This document shows positions 26,859 through 38,107 of a stretch of 64,000 nucleotides of DNA, piece after piece. The notes beneath the pieces were generated by a model. That model saw only the letters and a program-made list of their open reading frames with translations, was not told where the DNA came from and did no database searches. Made by a program: the position numbers and the translations under genes. Numbering within the stretch: position 1 is the first letter of the stretch; each line of letters opens with the position of its first letter. The stretch lies in assembly GCA_000697055.1 (NCBI GenBank), contig JNDT01002236.1:124001-188000 (forward strand). Direction: 5' to 3'. The DNA comes from Saksenaea vasiformis B4078. Its lineage: Eukaryota > Mucoromycota > Mucoromycetes > Mucorales > Saksenaeaceae.

Positions 26859-28882
26859 ATGGTAGAGGAGGGAGAAGGTGGTTTGCTCGATAGGCTGCGT
26901 CACGCTATGGGTTCACGCTATAATAACAATGATCCTACAAGCTACCTTCGTCAACCAGGAGAAACTTCACCCCATTTTTGGTTTCGTCGTCTGGGACATC
27001 TTAAATCGGTTGAACTTTTGCAGCATGAATCAGAACATACACCACTTCGACGAGCGCTCAACCAGATCCAATTGGTTTTTATAGGCATTGGTGCCATTAT
27101 TGGAACGGGTATCTTTGTCTTGTCAGGACAAGCAGCAGCAACCAATGCTGGACCAGCCGTAACCATTTCCTTTGTAATAGCTGCCGTGGCTGCAGGTGAA
27201 ACTCTTTGAACTCCTATTCTCTCTTTCGATTGCTGAATGGCACGTTAGGACTTGCCGCGCTGAGTTATTCTGAAATGGCCTCGATGATCCCGGTATCAGG
27301 ATCGGCCTATACCTATGCGTACGCAACCATGGGAGAGGTAAAAAGAAACAAACTCACTGATTACTTACTTAAAATTTCCATGCGTATTAGTTCGTTGCAT
27401 GGATTATCGGTTGGGATTTAATTCTCGAATACATGGTCGGTTCAGCAACAGGTAAACGACAGAAAAAGCTAAAGCCAAAAAAAAAAGAAAAAGAAAAACA
27501 GGTTTATACTGATAAGAAGCAACCCAGTGGCCGTGGGTTGGTCGGGTTACTTTAGTGAATTTTTTGCTGTTGCTGCAAATGCCAACTTTTCCCCAGCATG
27601 GACCAATCCGCCCGTCAAGTGGAACGAAGGACCTCCCGCGTCTATTTCTTATCAAGAAGGAAGTTACTTCAACGTCCCAGGCTTTGTCGTCATTATGATC
27701 GTCACCATCATCCTTGTGATAGGGTAAATCCATATATCCTACGATAACGATATTCATGTGCTTCTGAAAGAATCCGACAGGCTTCCTGGTCAAATGCTAT
27801 TATTGTCTCATTCAAATTATTTGTTGTGCTTCTTTTTATCTTTGCGTTATGCGGTTTTACGGACAATGACAATTACCACCCGTACGTTCCTCCTAATACA
27901 ACAGGAAACTGGCGCTTCTTTGGTGTAGCCGGTATCTTTGCCGCTGCAACCAGAGTGTTCTTTAGGTAAACCTTTTTTTTCTCTTTTTCTAAAAGGGAGG
28001 GAAAGTGACCCAGGTTTCTTTTTTCTTTTTTTTTTTCTCAAGCTATATCGGGTTCGATGCCGTGACAACAGCTGCATTAGAAGCCAAAGATCCGAAACGG
28101 GATCTGCCTATTGGCATCATCGGGAGCTTGGTCATAAGCACCGTCCTCTATATTGCGACCTGTACAGTCATGACTGGCGCGGCAAACTATACCAAATTGA
28201 ACGTACCGACACCTATTACGGTTGCAGTGACTGAGGTGCAAAGGCGAACGGGAAAGGACTTTCGCTGGTTGAATATCCTTGTGACCTTGGGAGCGCTTGC
28301 TGGACTTACCTCGGTCCTGCTAGTTGGCTTGTTAGGTCAATCGCGTGTGTTCTTTGCTATGGCTAAAGACGGGCTCTTACCTCCCGTCTTTGCCAAAGTC
28401 CATTCTCGTTTCAAAACACCGTACATAGCCACGCTGATCGTTGGAACGGTTACTGCGCTTCTGGCAGCCGTGCTACCGGTGGATCTACTCAGTAACATGA
28501 CATCGGTCGGCACATTACTTGCCTTTTTCGTTGTCCATGCGGGTGTCATTGTATTGCGAATCATTCGGCCCAATGCAGAACGACGGTTCAAAATCCCAGG
28601 TGGCAAGTACTTCTCGTTAGTCTTTCCTGTGTTAGGCATGATTATCTCAGTCCTACTCATTGCTGTTGCTGAAGTAACAACGATCTGGGTAAGTACACAC
28701 TATTGGAAAAAAAAAAGAAGGAATTCAATCTTGAATGATAGCGATTGTTTGTATGGATGGGTATCGGCTGGGTTATCTACTTTGCGTATGGTATTCGTAA
28801 ATCCAAATTGGCTTGCGATCCTGTCGGCCAATTTGCGTTTGCACGAAGAAAGACGCCAATGACAGACACACCAGCAAAATAG
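26859..28882 (+). CDS. Amino-acid permease, APC/CAT family (7 exons)
   Basis: A plasma- or vacuolar-membrane amino-acid transporter of 554 residues. Exons are 26859–27195, 27249–27337, 27391–27451, 27528–27723, 27771–27965, 28043–28688 and 28742–28882; all junctions are GT–AG and phases close. The first membrane segment carries GIGAIIGTGIFVLSG, the APC-superfamily signature that breaks TM1. Others follow, including SYSEMASMIPVSGSAYTY (TM3 region) and YIGFDAVTTAALEAKDPKRD (the segment preceding a cytosolic loop in CAT and YfnA-like carriers). Around twelve hydrophobic segments are expected. The short N-terminal tail and C-terminal RRK tail are cytosolic. The family (cationic amino-acid transporters, TC 2.A.3.3) moves Arg, Lys or small neutral amino acids; the substrate cannot be told from sequence. 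Intron 5 is T-rich with poly-T near its 3' end. Confidence 0.93.
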
Positions 28883-29669
28883 GAGTTACATCAATTGGAA
28901 CATATGTCACACTGATGAAACTCATTCAATCCGTCAACTAGCTGGTTCAGGCCCCAGCAAAAGTTTGTACCTTGTATTCCGCGTCCTTTTTTTTTCTTGC
29001 TTTCTTTCTTTTAAACATGTCATCACCACACCTGTATTCCCCCTATGTGTTGCTATAGCCCATGAAAAGGAAAAAAAAAAAAGCAAATCGTTAAAATAGA
29101 GAATGTCTCGATTTTACAGATGATTTGTCGTACCCCCTCCGGCTTTTTATAAAAAGCAATGCTCGGCAAGGTTTCTTCTCACACAGTGCACATGCCTCAA
29201 GTTATGATTAAAATGAAGGATCTCTCTTGTCAATGCGACGCCATGAAAGCTTTTTCCTCAAGAGGGTTTCCCTGACAACGTAGACTTTAGGGTAACATTC
29301 ATTTGTAATGAAAAATGTTTGCGACGTATGTATCTTTGCAAATTATCCGAGCTTTCAGAAAAGGTAAGCACAGGTAAGTCTGAAATAGATAAGCGAATAT
29401 GAGGTGATAACTGTTCAGCTATGATTTCATCCCATGTAAGTAAAATTCAAAGGGCAAGAAGGGGGGGTTTGTTGCTACAGGGCTCCTGGTTGTGTTCGCA
29501 AGACACACACGGGAATACGCGGAAAAGCAATTGCTTATTCAGCAAATGAGATGGATTATGCGAGGACAGTTTTATTACAATAGGAAATCCCAATTCTAGA
29601 TAGTCTAAATGAATATAGCAAAGGATAGCGTAGAGGTTGGTTGGGGTTTGTGTAGGCTGTGCAAAGGAA
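28883..29669. other. Intergenic between permease and COX17
   Basis: Convergent 3' flanks of the permease (plus) and COX17 (minus). Contains T-rich and A-rich runs typical of 3' UTRs. No gene seen. Confidence 0.5.
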
Positions 29670-29873
29670 TTAGACCTTGAAGCCCAAGTTTCGCATGCAA
29701 GTCAGGTGTGCCTCGATCAGATCCTGGCAATTCTCTTCGCCCTTGTCAAAGATGCATTGGTCACGGACCTTCTTGGTTTCAGGACAAGAGCAGCATGGCT
29801 TCAAAGGTTTGCCGTCGGGACCGATAGGAAGTTGACCAGAGTGTGTCGAGGTAGTTTTGACCGATTCAACCAT
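29670..29873 (-). CDS. COX17: Cytochrome c oxidase copper chaperone Cox17
   Basis: A mitochondrial intermembrane-space copper chaperone that delivers Cu(I) to Sco1 and Cox11 for cytochrome c oxidase assembly. The 67-residue protein has the hallmark [16 protein letters not shown] (copper-binding Cys pair within a CX9C-type motif) followed by the second CX9[14 protein letters not shown], which forms the coiled-coil-helix-coiled-coil-helix fold oxidised by Mia40. The length matches yeast Cox17 (69 residues). The frame continues upstream to 29897, but the ATG at 29873 gives the normal N-terminus. A single exon is sufficient. It is convergent with the permease gene. Confidence 0.95.
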   Translation of the reverse strand: MVESVKTTSTHSGQLPIGPDGKPLKPCCSCPETKKVRDQCIFDKGEENCQDLIEAHLTCMRNLGFKV

Positions 29874-30199
29874 GATAGAATAAAAGACGAAGTGCAAACG
29901 ATCACGAATCGGTGACAGGGGTTATTTGTACAGTCACCGGCGACTTTTTTTTTTTTTTTCTGTGTCTCGTTCTGCAGAGCCATTATAGCTTTCCAATCAA
30001 ATTGGCTGGTTTGCACTCAGTTCCTATGGGGATCATCGATTACAATGAAATGAGCCGCATGCTTTGTTTTCTTCCATAAACAACACAACTTTTTGAAAGT
30101 GTCGGAAGTTATCTCGGACAAAACTCTTCCGGACCGCAGTCAACTTTTTCTATTTTATTTTATTTGGTAAACCTTTTCTTACTTTTCAACTCGTCCATC

Positions 30200-30410
30200 A
30201 TGGCAACCGATGCTCCGTCCTCCATGCCCGTCGAGAATGACGCCGATGCACAAATTGACGTGTTAGCTAAAGAATGGATCGAAACAGAACTCAACAAAGA
30301 AGTGGTATGTTTTCCCCCCTCTTTTTTTTTGTTTGTTATTCCCTTACTTAAAATTGCTGTATTTGGTAGAAACGTATCCGAGACGTGGGATCAAGTGTCT
30401 TGCCACTCAA

Positions 30411-30442
<32 letters not shown>

Positions 30443-30926
30443 GGAAAGAGAGAAAGAGAAACGATATAGGAGAGTTTGTTTTATGATGAGATGCAATTAG
30501 ATTATCAACTGTGGTCTTGTACCTAATTTCGATCAAAAAAAAGCAAGAGCTGTCAACCGAGTGGAACTCGATACGAACTTTGACGTTTCCAAAATCGAAC
30601 AAGTAATGGTCTCTCCTCCTGTCAATTATCCACACAAACCCAATTTCTACTACGTAAACGTAAGTGCATGGCTTGTGACCAGTGACGGATAATAATAGCG
30701 TAATGTAACGCTATAGTTGATTTTGATCACGAAACAACCTATTCCATTCATCGCACCTTATCTTTATCAAACGAACTTTAAAACGATTCAACCCGAGAAA
30801 GAAGAAGACGGTCGTAAATTCCCCAGCAAAGAAGTTATACTGAAAAATGACTTGAAGGAATTCCTGCTCATTAACAAAAAAGGATTGCGTGCAAGACTAT
30901 CTATCCATGAGTACCACGATGTCTAG
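30200..30926 (+). CDS. Multi-exon conserved-looking protein, unidentified
   Basis: Exon 1 (30200–30304) begins MATDAPSSMPVENDADAQ and is acidic. Exon 2 is 30370–30411 (KRIRDVGSSVLPLK). A third exon around 30548–30659 carries RVELDTNFDVSKIEQVM. Exon 4 is 30717–30926 and ends in a Lys-rich segment with a stop. Introns 1 and 3 close in phase. The exon 2–3 junction does not close by one base with the visible acceptors, so either a microexon in the 30412–30547 intron is missed or there is a small indel. The intron contains an (AG)n microsatellite. I do not recognise the family. It could be a soluble subunit of a nuclear complex, but that is a guess. Confidence 0.55.
30417..30442. repeat. (AG)n microsatellite
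   Basis: A perfect AG dinucleotide run of about 13 units in the second intron of the gene at 30200–30926, followed by an imperfect purine tract. On the sense strand it places a purine tract just inside the donor site, which is unusual and could affect splicing. Confidence 0.9.
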
Positions 30927-31217
30927 TAATAAGAGCTTTTTTTTTGTATCATAAATCATTGGTTTGCATTAACCCATGTCCAAGAGGTGTGTCAGCACGT
31001 GTGATTTGCAGGTGGCAAAAAAAAAAAAAAAAATCCGGGGATGACCTTTACCATGTTTAGCAATGGAAGATGGTACGATGAATTTTTTTTTTCTTGCTTA
31101 TCACTTATCACGGAATATTCGCTGAGAATGAAGACTCCTCTCTCTTCTTAAGTCACGTTTCACTTTCTCTCTCTTTCACTGTTCTTTTTTTTTTTGTCTG
31201 TTGTTCTTCCGATCTTC

Positions 31218-32598
31218 ATGCATCAGTTCTTTACGCCTCTTACCGAATTAGAAGAGGTGAATCAGGTTTAGAATGAACCATTGCAAAAACTAAACCGGGA
31301 TTTAGGCTGTGTTACGTCGTCAGTTTGATGCATCACCATTTGCCAGGAGCAAACAAGATGATCGGAAACCAACCAAACTTGCCATCTTTGATTTCGATTC
31401 CACTTTATTTCTTAGTCCACAATTAAGTCCTACTCTTTGGCATGCATCTCTTTTGAATGGTGTGGTATGTGAGGATACCTTGGGTCCTGGTTGGTGGCGA
31501 GATGTCCGGAGTCTGCAATTAGGTTCAAAGCTGCAGAGTACGGCTTGGAAGGGCTACTGGAATGAGGATGTGGTAGAACAAGCTCGACAAGCGATCCAAG
31601 ATCCTGATACCATGGCTATTGTCCTTACAGGCAGACGTTACCATCCATTTCACCAGGTTATCCCCGACATGCTCGCTGCAAAATCCTTGGACTTTGATCT
31701 GATCGGCTTACGGCCAGACCCTGAGGAAGAGCCGACACCACAATGGCTAGATCAAAATAATCACCTGATATATAACCCACCTTCCGTTTTTTCGTCAACG
31801 ATGCAGTTCAAACAACGCTTCATTCTTCACCTGCTGCAGATGGTTCCATCGTTACGGCAAATTACAATGTGGGATGATCGAAAAAAACATGTGCAGACCT
31901 TCGCTACGTTTCTCGAAACGCTCAGAGAAAATGGCATGTTAACGAAGGGGGATGTGATTTATGTCTGCGCAGTCCTTCCAAAATACAATCCGGAATGGGA
32001 GCATCAAGTCGTTGATCGAATCGTAGCCTCCCATAACAAGATTTTGGAAGAACATCACCTAGAACCTTACACCATCACACCCATCCCGACATCCACCGTC
32101 GTCGCTATCGACAAAAAACACCTGACAAAACTTAAATCTACATTTGAAACTTACCGCCGTGGGCCACCGCCTAGCAGATCCAAGCCAGATGTGTGGGCGG
32201 GAGAAGGCGTGGAAAGACCGGTATTTTTCGGAAAACACGTCCGTGTGTCCTCCGTGCCACGTTATCATGTTCCTCCGTTTGGTAAGATTGGCGATCGATT
32301 AGATATCAAAATCATTGGTGTATCAAGACCCCTCCCGAACGAAACATTGGCATTGCAAGTCGTACTCAAGCGGAAAGAAGAAGCTTATTTCGAGAAACAC
32401 TCCTACATCCTACCGCTATGGTACAAGCCGTCCATCTTTCGAATGGTGGACAGCACATTCTATACATGGCAGAGACTCCCTGCAGTAGACCAAATCATTG
32501 TCCACGGAAGACTCGATTACGCATACCATCTCGGCATAGAATTCGATCATAAATCCATTGAACATCATAGCCATCCAGAACGAACGCACATTATCTGA
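31218..32598 (+). CDS. HAD-like 'Swiss Army Knife' RNA repair-like protein
   Basis: Predicted at 443 residues in two exons: 31218–31256 (MHQFFTPLTELEE) and 31306–32598, joined by a 49-nt intron in phase 0. The second exon's frame is open upstream but has no ATG near its start, so the short first exon is needed. IFDFDSTLF at residues 40–48 is the HAD motif I (DXD), followed by VLTGRRYHPF (motif II Thr) and MWDDRKKHVQTF (motif IV acidic pair). This matches the fungal HAD_SAK family (Pfam HAD_SAK_1). These are proposed from domain similarity to be phosphatases related to RNA-end repair; the biochemical role is not established. The C-terminal 170 residues form a second, less known domain. Confidence 0.88.
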
Positions 32599-32666
32599 AA
32601 TACCTTTCCTTACGTGTTACATCCTTTTCTCTATCTCCTTTTCTTTTTTCTCGCCCGCTATTGTAA

Positions 32667-32690
32667 TTATATATATATATATATATATAA
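32667..32690. repeat. (TA)n microsatellite
   Basis: A run of about twelve TA units in the convergent 3' flanks of the HAD_SAK gene and the Ste20 kinase gene. A purine tract and then pyrimidine tracts follow. Confidence 0.85.
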
Positions 32691-32948
32691 ATCACCCGCT
32701 TGTTCCTTCGATGCGAAATAAAAACCGTGACACGGACGGTTACAAAGAAAAAAAAGAAGCGGATGGAAAAAAAGAAGAAAAGGTTAGGAGAGTATAGGAG
32801 AGATGACGATAACTCTCTTCTCTACTTCTTTCTCTCTCCCATCCTATCTATATATTTTTTTTTCCTTTTCCTCACAAAGCAAGACCAGCTTACTTTTACA
32901 CTTTATTTTTTTTCTTCTTCTTCTTCCTCCTTCTTCGTCCCCCAAGTA

Positions 32949-35900
32949 TTATGAACTGTCTCTTTTCAGTCGTTCTACCTCTTTCCGCAGCAACTCGTTT
33001 TCTCTTGCCAGTTTTTCTCTTTCCCGTGTAGAAGTAATTAGAAGTTGTTGTAAATGATCCTATCATGACATCAGTCATCCATAAAGGAAAGAAAGTTTAA
33101 ACTGTCTGACTTACCAGTGTGGCCGCGATATCTTGGGAAATGGGTGCAGATCTGCTGTTTCATAAGTTTTACCTTGTCAAAAATGGCAATAGAGACTTAC
33201 CCATACTCTGATTTACTCCGTGCAGGCATAGCTGTACTGACGGCTGGTGGTAATGCGACGGGCGGTGGTGCGATACCCGTCAAGGCAACCATGTTTGCCA
33301 TGACATCTTGCATCATCATACGCTGTGCTTCCGTTTGCTTCATCAACGCTTCCATCTGAGCGAACATCGCCTGTGAAGCAACAGGATCCAGCAGTTGGTG
33401 AGGTTGGCCACGCGAAAGGGATGTGTTTGGTGATACGGAAGGAGAACCTGTGATCGAGGATTGAGGTGATTCCAGGTACGTGGTGGCGGTCGAATGAGGC
33501 GTGAATTCAACTGAGCTAGCTGTGGGCTTGCTCTCTGTCTTTTCCGGTTTCATGTCCGTGCCGCTGACAGTAGGTGTTCCTCCCGTCAATTCGAAACGTC
33601 CTTTTTTGCGACATTCGGGTGAAGGTTGTTGTACTTCATATGAATTCAGCACTTCTTTGGCGGTGGGCGTCCCGTCTTTTTCGACAGAAAAGCGACTGAT
33701 CTTGCAACAGTTTCCTGCTGCATCGCGAGACAAAGACAAACCGGAGGAAGAGTTCTCGCGTGAGAGTGGAACACCTTCAAATCGAAGATGTTGATCCGCC
33801 ACGTTACTAGAGTGACTGGATGTGGACGAAACAGTATGCTGCACCTCGAACCGAGATTTCCGTTCTGCAAAATAACGGTATTTGTTTGTTAAACGCTTAC
33901 TAAAAAAAACAAAAGAAAGCAATTGGATTTACCTCCTGGTAAGCTGTCGTGGCTTGTTGCACGCGAAATGGGTGTTGGTCTTTGGTCTTGTTGTTGGGAT
34001 GATGAGGGTGGTGGTGATGGCTGTTGCTGTTGTGGAGTATGATTTGCCGAATGAGACACCTGCGGTTCGGAACCTTCTGCGGGCGTACATGGACGCGACT
34101 GAGGCGTCTGGTTGACACTGAAACGCCCTTTCTTTACTTCAAACTCATGAGGTAGTTTTGAGGAGATGCCAAGGCCGATACCGGAGGACTGCGTGTTTCC
34201 CGAATCGGAGGTCATGGAGGGGGGAGACATGGAGGGCGTCAGTTGATTGCTTGGTGGAGAGGAGGAGAGCTGTTGCGATACAGGTGTATCGCTCGGTTCC
34301 CGGGTCTCCTCGATCACAAATCTGGATTTTTTAGTGGTAACTTCGGGAGTCGACACGGAAGTGGGAGGAGGGGGAGGAGGACTTTCCACGACGGGAGACA
34401 TTTGTTGCTGCGGGCGTGCCGGGTCCCGAATAACGACTTCACCAAAGGAAATATGCTTTTTGGGAGCGGGTACGGATTGGGGCTGTTGTTGTTGAGTTTT
34501 ATTACCTTCGTACGCCTCGGAATCAGATTGGGTATCAAAATCCCATTGTTCGGAAGTTTCAAAGGATATATGTCTCTGTGGCACCTTCTTATGTGGCCTT
34601 TGGTCTAAGGGAGGGACATAGGCAAGAACAGATTTGCAAAGATATTCCTTCTTTTTAACTTGCTTAAAAAAGGGATGTTGCAGTAGTTTTTCCGCTGAGG
34701 GTCTATGCACGCAGACAAAAAAAAATTTAACAAGTTATCACCTGATTTGTTATGTTAGTTAATTAAGAAAAAGCTTACCTCTTTTTGGGATCTTTTTGTA
34801 GACATAGGTCGATCATTTCCTTGAGGTATTTAGAATATTTGTGTTTTGCTTTTTCTCGATCTAAAGTAGGAGGATCGTTTGACAATGTCATCATCAAAAC
34901 CTAAATTTATATAAGCCTCTCATCCCACACTCGGCAAAATTTCCCTTCTGTTTTACCTTCATTGGAGGATACTTTGCAAAGGGGGCGTGTCCGGTGGCTA
35001 ATTCAAGAGCAGTAATACCGAAACTCCATATGTCAGCTTTGTAATCATAGCCTTGTTGTTCCATGACCTCGGGGGCCATCCAACATGGCTAGAGGAGATG
35101 AATGATCAAAAATCACGCGATAAAACGTCATAGTTTAAACTTACAGTTCCCACAAAGGTTCTTCTGAGGTCACCATTTTCGCTTAATGAACTAGAAACGC
35201 CAAAATCCGCAAGTAAAACGGTTCCATGTTCGTCCATTAATAAATTTCCGGCTTTTACGTCACGATGGATATGATTATTTTTGTGTAGATAGACAAGACC
35301 TTCCAATGCTTGCTTTAGAATGGTCGCAATACTGACTTCATCAAATCCATCGGGAAAAGTTGTTTTCATAATGTCCAAACACGAGCCTTTTTTTGATTGG
35401 ATAGCCGTTGTTAGCGCTCTTGACGATGGATCTCTGTCGTTTTACCTGCAGAGAGATAAGGCGTAACAATATAAAGTTTTGAACCATGTACAAAGGAACC
35501 ATAGACAGGGAGTACATTTGGATGCTTTGATAAGGCCATCAAAGCAGTTTCACGCTAAATAAAAAGATTAGAAAAAGGGAGGGTAAGCAAAAGTTTCAGT
35601 TACTTACGCGAAGTTCATCAATTTGATTTCGTTCAAACATATCTAGATCGATTAATTTTACAGCGACGCGTTTGTTCAGTGGTTTATACACAGCGCAATA
35701 AACAACAGCAGAAGAACCATAACCTATAAGAATAGAACAAGTAGTGAGAAAAGGAGGTAGTAGATATATATATATATATATACCTATTGGTTTCCTTATG
35801 TCAAAATCTTCGTATTTATTCGCCCAGTTTGATTCGGATAACTGAGAAAAAGAGGTTGTAGAGGTATTTACACCTTGGTTAAATGGAGATAGATTGGTAA

Positions 35901-36162
35901 TATCGTTATTATGTTGTTGTTGTTCACGAGAGGAGCGCCTTGAGTGGAGACCTTCAGAGATGCTTAAAGATCTCTTTGCTAACGATTCTTGTTTTGTTGT
36001 TGCAGGAGAGTTATGATGCGACATGACTTTGATGACACTTCCGGATCTTTGACGGTGGTTAGATGATGAATTATGAGCGATGCGTTCAATAGAAGTTGTG
36101 GATGAGTTTGCAGGAGACGCCTTCAGAAAAGCCAGCGAGTTGTTTAGGGGGTTTTGAGTCAT
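32949..36162 (-). CDS. Ste20 / FRAY (OSR1-SPAK-like) protein kinase, 10 exons
   Basis: A germinal-centre-VI kinase of 894 predicted residues. Exons (5' to 3'): 36162–35784, 35723–35608, 35554–35446, 35386–35145, 35088–34957, 34900–34779, 34702–33933, 33864–33201, 33154–33115, 33059–32949; every phase closes. A Ser-rich head (1–117) precedes the kinase domain (~118–380): GYGSSAVVY (Gly loop), VAVKLID (Lys), [10 protein letters not shown] (catalytic loop), DFGVSSS, the activation segment with Thr in RRTFVGTPCWMAPE, and [13 protein letters not shown] long, low-complexity Pro/Ser/Gln tail follows, with five RFx[VIL] motifs and two HISF motifs. The last exons encode an amphipathic coiled coil ([20 protein letters not shown]). 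In animals OSR1/SPAK act in osmotic and ion-transport signalling under WNK kinases; a fungal role is inferred only as stress or polarity signalling. Confidence 0.93.
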
Positions 36163-38107
36163 CGATAGCGTAAAAATATGAACGTATCCACTGTAAATCT
36201 TTAGCGAAAATATACATCGACTTCTGCAGTTTAAAGAAGAAGGAAAAAAAAAATTTTTTCTGGCCAATAAATTTTATTCCCCGGAGTTTTTTCGTGGTTT
36301 CAAAAGATTGTGCCCTGTTAAGCAACTGGTAACACAAAAATGCCCCGTTGTTTGCGATGAGACTTGCTGAGTTTTTGAGACATCTCTGGAGACTTGCGTG
36401 TGTATGTATGTGTGTGTGAGATAAGACGACTAAAATTACCTCAAATCTCATCTTAAAATTAACAAAAGAAATCTTTACTTGTTTTACAATTCAATTATTT
36501 AAATGAGGAAAAAATACTGTCATTCTTTACTTAACTTGTATAGACTTGGGTCTTAGCTACTTTGTACACACAGCCACAACATGCTCTTCTTGGCAAAAAG
36601 ATCTTTCTCTTTCTCTCTCTCTGTTGATATGGGTCACGTTCTTAAGTATGACGCCACCTATGCGTCATTGGGTCTCAGTTCATTTAGAAAAAAAAAAGGA
36701 CCTTGCTGATTTCATCAGTGATCCCATGTTATCCTCATCATCCTCATCATCTGTTAACAATGATGTCACTAGAATTTAGTACAAGTCTATTGAATAATGG
36801 TAATAATAATAATAATAAGAATAAGAATAAGAATAAAGACACACACTATATCTACGCCCATCACTTTCACGAGGAATTCTAGTACCAAATTGTACAAGAA
36901 GCTTTCTGCATATTCTGATCAGCATCTTCAATAAGTGGTTATCAGTATGCACCTGGCTAAACCGAAAATTACCAAATTCTCATCCATCATGGGAAACGCC
37001 AAAGGTGTCTCTGTATATAACATGATGTCGTTGTTCCTGGTCTAACTTTGTTGACGGTACTCCGACTCCGCATACTCGGTTGGTGTAAAAGCCCATCTCC
37101 AGGTTTCGTTGTGAGGATTTGGCGAGACTGTGGTGGCCCTTTTCTTTTGTCTTTTTTTTTTTACCTTTTTATTATCATTTTAGACAAACCAGAAGCTATT
37201 ACACACGTGCGCTTGTGAAACGCTTCCTGACAGAAGAGAAAGAAAGAGAAAAATATCTACCTATCAACAATGAATCGTGGGAAAAGGTAACCCTGTTCCG
37301 CATGACGTTAGGGAATAGATAGCATAACAATCATGAAATAAAGACGAACTAATCCTAAATTGCTTCAACTGAAACTAAAAACTATTTTAAAGAAAAGGGT
37401 CGATCCGCGACACACGGAAAGAGCCGCTCCCACAGACGTGCGTCAAAAGAGGCAAAGTACGACATCCTTAGATACTCCCCAACCGTTCCCAGTCTCTGAT
37501 CCCTACGATAAGACATCTCAAAAATGACATGATTACTACCTAGACACACTATGGTCTCAGGTAGCTATGCTGAAGTCAAGCTGATCGTATTTTGCAAGAC
37601 TAGAATCAAATAGGATAACTGCGTGAGCTTGCAGCACAGTATATTGATCGACATTGTAATATATCTTCCAAGATATGTTCCCCAAAATACAACTCTTTAT
37701 GGATACAAGGCGCAAAAACCCTTATCTAAGCATCACTTGAGATACACCTTGCTGGAAACGTTTACCGTGTAGACACTATTGAAAGCGACAATTAATTGCC
37801 GTATTATGGGAACGGGGGTTGAATCATAGTCTATTCAATGGGTGTGCCCAAGTGATGCAAGGCAGCTACTGTAGTATCGAGTACAAGATCTTGTTCTCCA
37901 GCAACCTCGGGATCTGTTCTGGTTTGCAGTTACTGGAAGTATATCTGGTGCTATGGAAATTGCTACTTTCTTCCGGACACCTTTGAAATAGAGTAGTTGG
38001 AGCTACTGGGAATAGCACCATGCATCCCGGTTTAACTTTTATCCATTAACCTACACGTGACGTTCTCTTTTGAGTTGTTCGTTTGCATCGGCTTTGAATC
38101 ATTCACC
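36163..38107. other. Divergent intergenic region, kinase / MED17
   Basis: The shared upstream region of the minus-strand kinase gene and the plus-strand MED17 gene. It contains an AAT/AAG trinucleotide tract at about 36798–36838 and a TG-rich short run near 36400. No supported gene. A frame at 37119–37322 has a hydrophobic start, but no homology that I recognise. Confidence 0.5.

Noticed and set aside
26530..26865. 111-codon open frame upstream of the permease
   Set aside because: Its second half is translated poly-pyrimidine tract of the 5' UTR and it overlaps the permease start; no domain.
36546..36779. 77-codon plus-strand frame upstream of the kinase
   Set aside because: Runs through CT-rich and TCA-repeat sequence; no domain or splice partner.
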